DNA from: an uncultured Bacteroides sp.
GTDB taxonomy: Bacteria > Bacteroidota > Bacteroidia > Bacteroidales > Bacteroidaceae
Assembly (NCBI RefSeq): GCF_910585845.1
Contig: NZ_CAJUHF010000052.1
Location: 1-22,060 of the forward strand
Direction of reading: 5' to 3'
DNA length: 22,060 nt
A program made the position numbers and the translations under genes. The notes beneath the pieces are model-generated. The model saw only the letters and a list, made by a program, of their open reading frames with translations. It was not told the DNA's origin and searched no databases. Of this stretch, positions 6,815 through 15,011 are shown one piece after another. Position 1 is the stretch's first letter, and every line of letters begins with the position of its first letter.

Positions 6815-7786
6815 TCACGCCATCCGCGCCTCTTCCGTCAACCGGAAGCCTCGCAACAGTTCATCGGTCTTCAGCCTCTTCTTGCCCGGCAGTTGCAAGG
6901 CACGGATGCCGATAAGACCATCAGTCACGGCGATGCGGATGTAGCTTTTGCCGTCCGTCAGCAAGGTGCCGGGGGAGAGCTGGTGGGGTTGGGAGAGCTT
7001 TTCGGTCTCGAATATCTTCACTACCATTGTCGTGCCGTCGGGCAGGAGCAGCTCGGACCAGGCGGCAGGATAGGGGGAGAGACCGCGTATGAAGTCGTAA
7101 ATGCGCTTCACCGGCTGGTTCCAGTCGATGCGGCAAGTCTCTTTGAATATCTTCGGTGCGGGGCGCAGCTCGCCGCCGACTGCCATTTCTTCTTGGGGGA
7201 TGGTCTTTACCGTGCCGTTGAGGATGGCGTCTACAGTTTCGGTCACCAATTGCCCGCCGAGCGTCATCAGTTTGTCGTGCACGATGCCTACGTTGTCCGT
7301 GTCGGCAATGGGGACACGCACTTGCTGGATCACTTCACCGGTGTCGATCTCATGGCGCAGGAAGAAGGTCGTGATGCCTGTTTCCGTGTCTCCGTTGATG
7401 ACTGCCCAGTTGATGGGGGCGGCTCCACGGTATTGGGGCAGGAGCGAGGCATGCAGGTTGAAGGTGCCGAGGCGCGGCATGCTCCACACCACTTCGGGCA
7501 GCATGCGGAATGCGACGACTATCTGTATGTCCGCTTTCCACGTGCGCAGGGCTTGGAGGAATGTTTCGTCTTTCAGCTTTTCCGGTTGGAGCAAAGGGAG
7601 ATTGTGTTCCAGCGCATACTGTTTCACGGGAGAGTACTGTATCTTATGTCCCCGTCCGGCAGGTTTGTCGGGCATGGTGATGACGCCTACTACGTTATAT
7701 CCGCCCTCTACCAGGCAGCGAAGGGATTCGACGGCAAAGTCGGGAGTTCCCATATATACAATTCGCAAATCTTCTTTTCTCATCAT
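6815..7786 (-). CDS. fmt: Methionyl-tRNA formyltransferase
   Basis: 323 residues; transfers a formyl group from 10-formyl-tetrahydrofolate to initiator Met-tRNA in the cytoplasm. The N-terminal Rossmann-like domain opens with RIVYMGTPDFAVESL and contains the catalytic set N110 and H112 in FNLHASLLPQYRGAAPINW and D148 in HEIDTGEV, in the spacing known for E. coli Fmt. The C-terminal tRNA-binding beta-barrel (about 210-320) includes DFIRGLSPYPAAW. The length is normal. Two ATG codons stand in tandem at the start and the upstream one is used here. The leader of fmt overlaps the 3' end of the ClC gene and carries a 44-bp duplication. The gene lies in the same direction as ClC and is probably read through from it. 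Confidence 0.97.
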   Translation of the reverse strand: MMRKEDLRIVYMGTPDFAVESLRCLVEGGYNVVGVITMPDKPAGRGHKIQYSPVKQYALEHNLPLLQPEKLKDETFLQALRTWKADIQIVVAFRMLPEVVWSMPRLGTFNLHASLLPQYRGAAPINWAVINGDTETGITTFFLRHEIDTGEVIQQVRVPIADTDNVGIVHDKLMTLGGQLVTETVDAILNGTVKTIPQEEMAVGGELRPAPKIFKETCRIDWNQPVKRIYDFIRGLSPYPAAWSELLLPDGTTMVVKIFETEKLSQPHQLSPGTLLTDGKSYIRIAVTDGLIGIRALQLPGKKRLKTDELLRGFRLTEEARMA

Positions 7787-7790
7787 GTCG

Positions 7791-7878
7791 TTTACGTTTT
7801 AAATGTTCTTGGTCTTCTGAAAATAGACCGATACTTTACGTTTTAAATGTTCTTAGTCTTCTGAAAAATTCACCAATA
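7791..7878. repeat. 44-bp tandem duplication between ClC and fmt
   Basis: A 33-bp segment starting TTTACGTTTTAAATGTTC is present at 7791-7823 and 7835-7867 with one mismatch (G/A), followed in both copies by a related tail ending ATAC. The unit is 44 bp. The right-hand copy contains the last codons and the stop of the ClC gene; the left-hand copy duplicates them as non-coding leader that ends 4 bp before the fmt start codon. Confidence 0.85.
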
Positions 7879-9643
7879 CTTGGCGGTAAGAATTGAAAAT
7901 CTTCGACTTGGAGACGAAGCCGAGGTAATGGCCCTCTTTGTCCACTACGGGAAGGTTCCATGCCTGCGTGTCGTCGAAGGTGCGCATCACCTGCTCCATG
8001 CTGTCCGTGTCGTACAGGCGGGCGGGGAGGGTGGTCATCAGTTTGCCCACGGTGAACCGATGGTACAGTTCTTGGCGGAACATGATGTTGCGTATGTCGT
8101 CCAGTATGACAATGCCGAGCAGTATGCCGGCTTGGTCAGTTACGGGGAAGATGTTGCGTCGGGAGGCGGAGATGGCTTTCACCAGTTCGCCCAGGTCCAT
8201 TTCGGGGCGGACGGCGACGAAGTTTTTTTCTACGACGTTCTCCATTTTCATGAGCGTCAGTACCGCTTTGTCCTTGTGGTGGGTGATGAGTTCGCCCTTC
8301 TTGGCCAGACGCATGGAGTAGATGCTGTGGGGTTCGAAGACGATGATGGTCAGGTAGGAGCTGACTGCTACGATCATTAGCGGGAGGAAGAGGTCGTATC
8401 CTCCGGTCAGTTCGGCGATGAGGAAGACGCCTGTCAGGGGGGCATGCATGACGCCGCTCATGACGCCTGCCATGCCCATGAGGGCGAAGTTCTTTTCGGG
8501 CAGGTAGTAGGAGAAGTCGAACTTGTTGCTGAAGAAGGCGAAGACGAAGCCGGCGATGCAGCCCAGGTAGAGCGAGGGTGCGAAGATACCGCCGCAGCCT
8601 CCGCCCCCGTTCGTGGCGCTGGAGGCAAAGACTTTGAAGAGGATGATGAGCATCAGATAGAGCAGCAGCAGGTTTCCGTGTCCGTAGAAGAGGGAGTTGT
8701 TCATCACCGTGTCCCAGTCGGCGTTGGAGGTGCCGTTGAGCAGCAGTTCGATGGTGTCGTAGCCTTCGCCGTAGAGCGGGGGGAAGAGGAAGATGAGTAT
8801 GCTCAGCATGGCGCCTCCCAGGGCGAGTTTCTGGTAGGGGTTCTTGAGCTTGCCGAAGAGGCCTTCGACGGAGTTCATGGCGCGGGTGAAGTAGAGCGAT
8901 ACCAGTCCGCAGAAGATGCCCAGCATGATGACGTAGGGGATGCGTTCCATCTCGAAGGGTTGGTCGAGGTGGAATTTGAACAGGGCTTCCGTGCCCGTGG
9001 TGATGTAGGAGACGGTGGCGGCGGTGACGGCTGAGATCAGCAGGGGCAGGAGGGAGGTCATGGTGAGGTCTATCATCAGGACTTCGAGCGTGAAGACCAG
9101 TCCGGCGATGGGGGCCTTGAAGATGCCGGCGATGGCTCCTGCGGCTCCACAGCCTACGAGGAGCATGAGCGTGCGGTGCTCCATCTTGAAGATGCTTCCG
9201 AGGTTGGAGCCGATGGCGGATCCGGTCAGCACGATGGGTGCCTCTGCTCCTACCGAACCGCCGAAGCCGATGGTGATGGAGCTGGCGATGACGGACGACC
9301 AGGTGTTGTGCCTCTTGATTCGCCCTTGCCTTCGGGAGATGGCGTAGAGGATTTTGGTTACTCCGTGGCTGATGTCGTCTTTCACGATGTGGCGGACGAA
9401 GAGTCCGGCGAGGAAGATGCCGACTACGGGGTAGACCAGATAGAGGTAGTTGGCTTCCGTCGTGTTGAAGTTGTCCGTCAGGAAATTCTGTATCCAGTGT
9501 ATCAGCATCTTCAGTATCAGGGCGGTGAATGCCGTGAAGATACCTACCAGAAAGCTGAGTATCAGGATGAACTGCTTCTCTTTGATGTTCTTCTCGCGCC
9601 ACAGCAGGAATTGCTGAAACAAGTTTTTCTTCTCTTTTTCCAT
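7853..9643 (-). CDS. ClC-family chloride channel/transporter with two CBS domains
   Basis: 596 residues; an inner-membrane ClC protein for chloride or a similar anion. The membrane domain (about 25-445) has the selectivity motifs GSVGAEAP (129-136, with gating glutamate E134), GGGGCGGIFAPSL (346-358) and the pore tyrosine at about 442 in EPHSIYSM. The residue matching the proton glutamate of E. coli ClC (E203) is valine here (FTLEV, V188), as in channel-type ClCs, which suggests passive anion flow rather than proton-coupled exchange. The C-terminal part (about 470-590) forms a CBS pair, with FPVTDQAGILLGIVILDD and NLPVVDKEGHYLGFVSKS, a likely nucleotide-binding regulatory module. It stands between tsaC and fmt in the same direction, and its stop codon is inside a 44-bp duplication. 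Confidence 0.93.
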   Translation of the reverse strand: MEKEKKNLFQQFLLWREKNIKEKQFILILSFLVGIFTAFTALILKMLIHWIQNFLTDNFNTTEANYLYLVYPVVGIFLAGLFVRHIVKDDISHGVTKILYAISRRQGRIKRHNTWSSVIASSITIGFGGSVGAEAPIVLTGSAIGSNLGSIFKMEHRTLMLLVGCGAAGAIAGIFKAPIAGLVFTLEVLMIDLTMTSLLPLLISAVTAATVSYITTGTEALFKFHLDQPFEMERIPYVIMLGIFCGLVSLYFTRAMNSVEGLFGKLKNPYQKLALGGAMLSILIFLFPPLYGEGYDTIELLLNGTSNADWDTVMNNSLFYGHGNLLLLYLMLIILFKVFASSATNGGGGCGGIFAPSLYLGCIAGFVFAFFSNKFDFSYYLPEKNFALMGMAGVMSGVMHAPLTGVFLIAELTGGYDLFLPLMIVAVSSYLTIIVFEPHSIYSMRLAKKGELITHHKDKAVLTLMKMENVVEKNFVAVRPEMDLGELVKAISASRRNIFPVTDQAGILLGIVILDDIRNIMFRQELYHRFTVGKLMTTLPARLYDTDSMEQVMRTFDDTQAWNLPVVDKEGHYLGFVSKSKIFNSYRQVLVNFSED

Positions 9644-9694
9644 TTATACCTATCTTAATCTTCTTAGGGGTTATCCTTTGTTTTCTTAAGGGCT

Positions 9695-9725
9695 GACGGG
9701 AGTTGTCACTCTGTTTAGTCCCGTC
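9695..9725 (-). terminator. Weak stem-loop between tsaC and ClC
   Basis: GACGGGA (9695-9701) pairs with TCCCGTC (9719-9725) across a 17-base loop, in the 115-bp gap after the tsaC stop. No T-run follows on the minus strand, so an intrinsic terminator is only one possibility; it could equally be a leader structure for the ClC transcript. Confidence 0.3.
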
Positions 9726-9758
9726 GTGCGTTAAAAACCGGATGTTTTTGGGCTTCTT

Positions 9759-10322
9759 TTATTTACGTATGATTTTGATGACGCCTCCCTTGTCCAGCTT
9801 GATGATGCTGGAGGGCTTGGGTTGTCCGGCTTCATCCTGCCGATATCCTACCACATAGTCCACCATCGACTTGATCTCTTCGCTGATTTCGCTGAAACAG
9901 GCGGGCGAGGGCTGTCCGCTGATGTTGGCGGAGGTGGAGACGATCGCTTTTCGGAACTGGCGACAGAGGCGTTTCGAGAACTCCTCGTTCGTGACGCGTA
10001 TGCCCACGCTGCCGTCTTCGGCAAGCAGGTTGGGGGCGAGGTTGCGTGCTCCGGAGTAGATGATGGTGAGCGGTTTGTCGGCCAGCTCGATCAGGTCCCA
10101 GGCGATGTCGGGCACGTCCTGCACGTAGAAGTCTACCTTTACGGGAGAATCGACCAGCACCAGCATCGCTTTGCTGTCCGAGCGTTGCTTGATTTCATAC
10201 ACGCGCCGCACGGCTTCGGCATTGGTGGCGTCGCAACCAATGCCCCAGATGGTGTCGGTAGGGTATAGGATGATGCCACCTTCGCTCATCACCTGGCAGG
10301 CTTTTTTGATATCTTCTGTCAT
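9759..10322 (-). CDS. tsaC: L-threonylcarbamoyladenylate synthase (TsaC/YrdC family)
   Basis: 187 residues, the single-domain TsaC length without the extra C-terminal Sua5 domain. It makes threonylcarbamoyl-AMP from threonine, bicarbonate and ATP, the first step of the t6A modification at position 37 of ANN-decoding tRNAs. Visible family motifs are GGIILYPTDTIWGIGCDATN near the N-terminus, the basic KQR segment (about 45) and the nucleotide-binding VSTSANISGQPSP (about 128-140). It is the first gene of the leftward block. A -7 promoter box lies 67 bp upstream and three copies of a 17-bp repeat occupy the leader. The ATG at 10322 is the natural start. Confidence 0.95.
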   Translation of the reverse strand: MTEDIKKACQVMSEGGIILYPTDTIWGIGCDATNAEAVRRVYEIKQRSDSKAMLVLVDSPVKVDFYVQDVPDIAWDLIELADKPLTIIYSGARNLAPNLLAEDGSVGIRVTNEEFSKRLCRQFRKAIVSTSANISGQPSPACFSEISEEIKSMVDYVVGYRQDEAGQPKPSSIIKLDKGGVIKIIRK

Positions 10323-10328
10323 TCCTTT

Positions 10329-10379
10329 GATGTTTATCTACAATTGATGTTTATACGCAATTGGTGTTTATACGCAATG
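10329..10379. repeat. 17-bp tandem repeat, three copies, in the tsaC leader
   Basis: The units are GATGTTTATCTACAATT (10329-10345), GATGTTTATACGCAATT (10346-10362) and GGTGTTTATACGCAATG (10363-10379). They start 7 bp from the tsaC start codon and lie between it and the predicted -7 box, so they should be part of the mRNA leader. Confidence 0.9.
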
Positions 10380-10388
10380 ATTAGCACG

Positions 10389-10396
10389 CAAAAATA
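10389..10396 (-). promoter_or_regulatory. Bacteroidales -7 promoter box for tsaC
   Basis: Read on the minus strand this is TATTTTTG, matching TAnnTTTG, 67 bp before the tsaC ATG. No clear -33 TTTG is seen at the usual spacing. Initiation a few bases downstream would place all three 17-bp repeats in the untranslated leader. Confidence 0.5.
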
Positions 10397-10721
10397 CGAT
10401 TTTTACATGGATTAATGGAAATAATCGGAAGAAAACATGCTTATGTCCCGTGGCTCTTTCGGTTTTGACGGCTTGGCGTGTATATGCGAATCCAACAATG
10501 CAACTATAACGGGGCGGAAAAACACCGATTAACGTACGTTGACATTTCGGCGCCAATACGCCGCCAATGTACCGCCAATGTACCTCCGTTTTTTCGCCAT
10601 CCTTCTGTCCACAGCTTCCCTCCGGCCGTGGGTCTACCCGCTTGATAGTTAAAGAACTACTTTTCTGCATTTTTTTTGGTTTTGTCCATAGATATATAGC
10701 ATCCCGTATAGGAAAAACCAC

Positions 10722-10729
10722 TACATTTG
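10722..10729 (+). promoter_or_regulatory. Bacteroidales -7 promoter box for the efflux operon
   Basis: TACATTTG matches TAnnTTTG exactly, 33 bp before the adaptor ATG at 10763. It is the same octamer as in front of rpe. An upstream -33 TTTG at the standard distance is not evident. It implies a short leader of about 25-30 bases for the four-gene operon. Confidence 0.55.
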
Positions 10730-10762
10730 CACAGACCAACCGTAAAATGAAAAACAAACCCT

Positions 10763-11857
10763 ATGATGAAAATACAGAACCACTGTCTCCTCCTCTCCCT
10801 GTCGCTGCTCCTGCTGACGGCTTGCTCCGGTGCGAAGCGGGAAGAGCCTGCCGATGCGGGCGTCTCCACCCTGCTGCCTGCCGAACGGAACGAAGTCACC
10901 ATCGCCACCCTCCATCGCCAACCCTTCAGCCATGAACTGGTGAGCACCGGCAAGATCGCCGCCGGAGGCATGGCCGACCTGCGCTTCGAAAGCACCGGCA
11001 TCGTGGCGCACATCTACGTGAAGAACGGCGACCACGTGCGCCGAGGGCAGAAACTTGCCGAACTCGACAAGTTCCGCCTCGCAAACAAGACCGCACAGGC
11101 ACTGGACGCCCTCGAACGCGCCCGCCTCGAACTGCAAGACGTGCTCATCGGACAGGGATATGCCGTCTCCGACACCCTCCGCGTGCCCGAAGGACTGACC
11201 CACGTGCCCGCTGACATCATGCGCCTGGCACGCGTCAAGAGCGGTTACGACCAAAGCCTCTCCCAATACCAGCTCGCCGCCTACGAGGAAGAACACGCCA
11301 CGCTCTCCGCCCCCTTCGACGGCGTCGTTGCCAACCTCTTCTCCAAGCCCTACAACGCCGCCTCCACCTCCGATGCCTTCTGCACTCTGGTCGGCACGCA
11401 GGGCATGGAGGCCGACTTCACCGTGCTGGAGAACGAACTCCCGCTGATCAAGAGCGGCGACAAGGTCGTAGTCACCCCCTACGCCGACCCTGCCGCCCGC
11501 TACGAAGGGCGCATCTCCGAAATCAACCCTTTGGTGGACGAGAAAGGCATGGTCCGCGTGAAAGCCGCCGTCAATGGCCGCGGGCGCCTCTTCAATGGGA
11601 TGAACATCCGCGTCAGCGTGCACCGTTCGCTACAGGGGCAGCTCGTCATCCCGAAGAGTGCCGTGGTGCTGCGCTCCGGCAAGCAGGTGGTCTTCACCCT
11701 CGAGAACGGGAAAGCCCGCTGGAACTATGTGCACACCGGACTGGAGAACGCCGAAAGCTATACCCTGGCGGATGACGGCATCCAGGAGGGAGACACCGTC
11801 ATCCTGACCGGAAACGTCAACCTCGCGCACGAGGCGCCTGTGATAGTCAAAGAGTAA
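10763..11857 (+). CDS. RND efflux periplasmic adaptor (membrane fusion lipoprotein)
   Basis: 364 residues; links the inner-membrane RND pump to the TolC-like channel in the periplasm. A lipoprotein signal ends in LLLLTAC, with the lipidated cysteine at C21, so the protein should be membrane-anchored. The order is biotinyl-lipoyl half-motif GIVAHIYVKNGDHVRRGQKL (about 83-102), a short helical hairpin (about 105-170), the second lipoyl half LSAPFDGVVANLF (about 173-186), and a beta-barrel with membrane-proximal domain (about 200-364). The hairpin is short for an AcrA-type adaptor. Use of ATG 10763 or the adjoining ATG 10766 makes no difference to the signal. It is the first gene of the operon and is G/C-rich at third codon positions, unlike the cluster at 20-22 kb. 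Its last codons are part of a 22-bp repeat array. Confidence 0.93.
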   Translation: MMKIQNHCLLLSLSLLLLTACSGAKREEPADAGVSTLLPAERNEVTIATLHRQPFSHELVSTGKIAAGGMADLRFESTGIVAHIYVKNGDHVRRGQKLAELDKFRLANKTAQALDALERARLELQDVLIGQGYAVSDTLRVPEGLTHVPADIMRLARVKSGYDQSLSQYQLAAYEEEHATLSAPFDGVVANLFSKPYNAASTSDAFCTLVGTQGMEADFTVLENELPLIKSGDKVVVTPYADPAARYEGRISEINPLVDEKGMVRVKAAVNGRGRLFNGMNIRVSVHRSLQGQLVIPKSAVVLRSGKQVVFTLENGKARWNYVHTGLENAESYTLADDGIQEGDTVILTGNVNLAHEAPVIVKE

Positions 11858-11960
11858 ACTTGCGGTAATCAAAGAATAAACTTGCGATAATCAAAGAGTA
11901 AGTTTATCGTAATCAAAGAGTAAATTTATCGTGATCAAAGAGTAAAAAAGAATGGTCAAA
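11847..11960. repeat. 22-bp tandem repeat spanning the adaptor-permease junction
   Basis: The segment TCAAAGAGTAA (one copy TCAAAGAATAA) occurs at 11847, 11869, 11891, 11913 and 11935, a period of exactly 22 bp. The first copy is the 3' end of the adaptor gene, including its stop codon. A sixth partial copy (GTCAAA, offset by one base) covers codons 2-3 of RND permease 1. The array therefore fills the whole 94-bp spacer. Because 22 is not a multiple of 3, the repeated TAA falls in all three frames. Confidence 0.92.
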
Positions 11961-14900
11961 TTCCTTATACAGCGCCCCATTGCCGTACTGATGGCCTTCA
12001 CCGCCTGCTTCATTGTCGGGCTGGTGACGTACTTCACCCTGCCCGTCTCCCTGCTGCCGGACATCGCCATACCGGAAATCACGGTGCAAGTCTCCACCCC
12101 GAACACCTCCGCCCGCGAGCTGGAGAACACCATCGTCCGCCCCCTGCGTCAGCAACTTATCCAGGTCGCCCGCCTGAAGGACATGGACAGCGAGACGCGC
12201 GACGGCGCCGGCCTGATCCGCCTGAGCTTCGACTACGGCACGAACACCGACCTCGCCTTCATCGAAGTGAACGAGAAGATAGACGCCGCCATGAACTACC
12301 TCCCCAAGGACGCGGAACGCCCCAAGGTGGTGAAAGCCAGTGCTACGGACATCCCCGTCTTCTACCTCAACCTGACCCTGAAGGGGCAGGACGATGCCGG
12401 AACGGACGCCTTCCTCAACCTGTGCGAATTTGCCGAGAGCGTCATCAAGCGCCGCATCGAGCAGCTCCCGCAGGTGGCGATGGTGGACATCACCGGACTC
12501 GTGGAACGTCAGCTGCAAATCCAGCCCGACGCCGACAAGCTCGCCATGCTGGGGCTCTCCATCGAGGACGTAGAGACGGCCCTCGTGCAGAACAACGTAG
12601 AGCCGGGCAGCATGACTGTGCGCAACGGCTACTACGAATACAACATCAAGTTCTCCACCCTGCTGCGCACCGAAGAGGACGTCCGCAACGTCTTTATTAA
12701 TAAGGAGGGGCGCATCATGCGACTGGGCGATTTCTGCCGGATAGCGGTCGTTCCCGTCCGCGAGAAAGGAGTCTCCGTGAGCAATGGCAAACGCGCCGTC
12801 ACCCTGGCCGTCATCAAGCAGGCGGACGAGAACATGGACGACATGAAGCGTGCCGTCAACCGCACGATGAACTATTTCCGGCGTGTCTACCCCGACATCG
12901 ACTTCTGCGTCACACGCAATCAGACCGAGCTGCTGGACTACACCATCTCTAACCTACAGCAGAACCTCTCACTGGGCTTCCTGTTCATCTGCCTGGTCGC
13001 CGTGCTCTTCTTGGGCGACGTCAAGTCTCCCTTCATCATCGGGCTGAGCATGGTGGTCTCTATCGTCGTCTGTTTTCTGTTTTTCTATCTGTTCGGCATG
13101 TCCCTGAACATCATTTCCCTCTCCGGACTGATCCTCGCTCTGGGCATGATGATCGACAGCTGCATCATCGTGACGGAGAACATCTCGCAATACCGCGAAC
13201 GGGGATATTCGCTCCGGCGGGCCTGCGTGGTGGGCACCGGTGAGGTGATCACTCCCATGCTCAGTTCCTCGCTGACCACGGTGGCGGTGTTCGTCCCCCT
13301 GATTTTCATGAGCGGCATAGCCGGAGCCATCTTCTACGACCAGGCGTTCTCGGTCACCGTCGGCTTGCTGGTCTCCTACCTGACGGGCATTATGCTCCTC
13401 CCCGTGCTCTACATGCTGGTCTACCGCGTCGGCCTGCGGAAACCCCTCTTCCCCCGCCTGCGCATCAACAATCCCATCAAGGCGCACTCGCTCGACCGCT
13501 TCTACGATGCCGGAGTCGATTTCATCTTCGCCCATAAGACGGCGAGCCTGCTCTTCTGCCTCCTCTCCCTGCCCCTGTGCGTGTTCATGTTCCGCTTCAT
13601 CGGCAAGGAGCGCATGCCCCGGATCGACCAGAACGAACTGATAGTCCGCGTGGAATGGAACGAAAACATCCATGTGGACGAGAACCGCCGCCGCGTGGAC
13701 GCCCTCTTTGCCCTGTTCCGCGCAGAGACCGTGGAGCAGACGGCCTCGATCGGCCGGCAGGACTATCTCCTGAACCGCGAGCAGGCTCTCTCTTCCTCCG
13801 AGGCTGAGCTTTATTTCAAGACCGATGACCCGGCTGCGATAGCCCCTTTGCAGGAGCGGATATACCGTGCCTTGAAGTCGGAATACCCGTTGGCCGTCGT
13901 CTCCTTCTCCCCGCCGGAGACGGTGTTCGAGAAACTGTTTGTGACGGGAGAGGCGGATGTCGTGGCGGAGCTTTACTCCCGCAGCAAGGAGAAGCTCCCG
14001 ACTGCCGGAGAGCTGCGCACCCTCGAAGAGCGTTTCACCTCCCGCACGGGACACGCCCCCACGAGCATCGCCTTCGAGAACCAGTTGGACATCCGCATCA
14101 ACCGGGAGAAGCTCCTGCTCTACAACGTCTCGTACGATGAACTGTACCGCACCCTGAAAACCGCTTTCAAGGAGAACAGCATAGCCACCCTCCACTCCTA
14201 TCAGCAGTATCTGCCCATCAGCATCGTGGGAGAGGAGCGCACGGTGAACCGCATCTTGCAGGAGACGCTGGTGCCGACGCGGGCGGACAAGGCGGGAGCC
14301 AGATATCTTCCCCTTCGCGAACTGGTATCAATTGCCCCGTCGGAAGACCTGAAGTCCATCACCGCAGGGCGCAACGGAGAGTATATCCCCTTCCGCTTCT
14401 ACGACGTGCAGCGGGCGGAACCCCTCATGCAGCAGGTGAAGGAGATTGCCGACGGCACCGGCGACTGGGATACGTTGTTCTCCGGAAGTTTCTTCTCCAA
14501 TCGGAAGATGTTGGACGAGTTGGTCGTTATCCTGTTCATCTCCATCCTGCTGATGTATTTCATTCTGGCGGCGCAGTTCGAGAGTTTCGTACAGCCGCTT
14601 ATCGTGTTGCTGGAGATTCCGATAGATGTGGCGTTCGCCCTGCTGCTGTTGTGGGCATGCGGGCATACGTTGAACCTGATGTCCGCCATCGGGCTGATTG
14701 TGACGTGCGGCATCATCATCAACGACTCTATTCTGAAGCTGGATGCCATCAACGAACTGCGTCGGCAGGGGACGCCTCTGTTGGATGCCATTCATGAGGC
14801 GGGACGCCGTCGGTTGCGCCCCATCATCATGACTTCGCTGACTACGATCTTTGCGATGGTGCCGTTGCTGTTCTCTTTCGATATGGGTTCGGAGTTGCAG

Positions 14901-15011
14901 AAGCCACTCTCCATTGCCATGATCGGGGCGATGACGGTCGGCACGCTGGTCAGCTTGTTTGTCATACCGTTGGTTTACTGGTTTATCTACAGGAAGAAAG
15001 TAACGGTTTGA
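11952..15011 (+). CDS. RND efflux permease 1 (AcrB/HAE1-like)
   Basis: 1019 residues; proton-driven inner-membrane pump, normally a trimer, that moves hydrophobic or amphipathic compounds to the TolC channel. The architecture is TM1 (about 10-32), porter domain starting PDIAIPEITVQVSTPNTSARE, TM2-6 (about 335-480), TM7 (about 537-556), a second porter loop, and TM8-12 (about 850-1012). TM4 keeps a single acidic proton-relay residue, D402 in LGMMIDSCIIVTEN, where AcrB has two. TM10 reads GIIINDSILKLD (D925), so the AcrB lysine K940 is replaced. The RRRLRPIIMTSLTTI segment after TM10 is canonical. Its start codon follows a 22-bp repeat array and its stop codon is the first element of an 11-bp array. 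Substrates cannot be predicted. Confidence 0.95.
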   Translation: MVKFLIQRPIAVLMAFTACFIVGLVTYFTLPVSLLPDIAIPEITVQVSTPNTSARELENTIVRPLRQQLIQVARLKDMDSETRDGAGLIRLSFDYGTNTDLAFIEVNEKIDAAMNYLPKDAERPKVVKASATDIPVFYLNLTLKGQDDAGTDAFLNLCEFAESVIKRRIEQLPQVAMVDITGLVERQLQIQPDADKLAMLGLSIEDVETALVQNNVEPGSMTVRNGYYEYNIKFSTLLRTEEDVRNVFINKEGRIMRLGDFCRIAVVPVREKGVSVSNGKRAVTLAVIKQADENMDDMKRAVNRTMNYFRRVYPDIDFCVTRNQTELLDYTISNLQQNLSLGFLFICLVAVLFLGDVKSPFIIGLSMVVSIVVCFLFFYLFGMSLNIISLSGLILALGMMIDSCIIVTENISQYRERGYSLRRACVVGTGEVITPMLSSSLTTVAVFVPLIFMSGIAGAIFYDQAFSVTVGLLVSYLTGIMLLPVLYMLVYRVGLRKPLFPRLRINNPIKAHSLDRFYDAGVDFIFAHKTASLLFCLLSLPLCVFMFRFIGKERMPRIDQNELIVRVEWNENIHVDENRRRVDALFALFRAETVEQTASIGRQDYLLNREQALSSSEAELYFKTDDPAAIAPLQERIYRALKSEYPLAVVSFSPPETVFEKLFVTGEADVVAELYSRSKEKLPTAGELRTLEERFTSRTGHAPTSIAFENQLDIRINREKLLLYNVSYDELYRTLKTAFKENSIATLHSYQQYLPISIVGEERTVNRILQETLVPTRADKAGARYLPLRELVSIAPSEDLKSITAGRNGEYIPFRFYDVQRAEPLMQQVKEIADGTGDWDTLFSGSFFSNRKMLDELVVILFISILLMYFILAAQFESFVQPLIVLLEIPIDVAFALLLLWACGHTLNLMSAIGLIVTCGIIINDSILKLDAINELRRQGTPLLDAIHEAGRRRLRPIIMTSLTTIFAMVPLLFSFDMGSELQKPLSIAMIGAMTVGTLVSLFVIPLVYWFIYRKKVTV

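Larger units (their letters stand above)
10323..10762. other. Divergent promoter region between tsaC and the efflux operon (440 bp)
   Basis: It holds the 17-bp x 3 repeat and a -7 box for tsaC on the left, and a -7 box for the efflux operon on the right. The middle (about 10400-10680) has an open frame on the minus strand that I judge non-coding. It contains short direct repeats such as CGCCAATGTAC (10562-10572, with a near copy GCCAATGTACC at 10574-10584). No TetR- or MarR-type regulator gene is present in the gap or next to the operon, so any control of the pump must come from elsewhere. Confidence 0.6.

Noticed and set aside
6893..7846. A 317-codon open frame antisense to fmt
   Set aside because: It mirrors fmt with no recognisable motif; the sense strand carries the full formyltransferase signature.
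8136..9602. A 488-codon open frame on the minus strand within the ClC gene
   Set aside because: It lies in another frame of the same strand and its translation is rich in R, H and P with no domain, the usual shadow of a G/C-biased gene. ClC motifs identify the true frame.
10368..10757. Possible 129-residue gene in the tsaC-adaptor gap (minus strand)
   Set aside because: It overlaps both predicted promoter boxes, is rich in K, R, C and V without a domain, and has no start context. It is more likely control DNA.
10747..10935. Earlier ATG before the adaptor (MKNKPYDENTE)
   Set aside because: It is in a different frame from the adaptor and lacks any signal peptide, whereas the lipobox LLLLTAC follows ATG 10763 as expected.
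12969..14195. A 408-codon open frame antisense to RND permease 1
   Set aside because: The composition is dominated by E, Q, H and G, reflecting strong third-position bias of the sense gene. No start context or domain is present.
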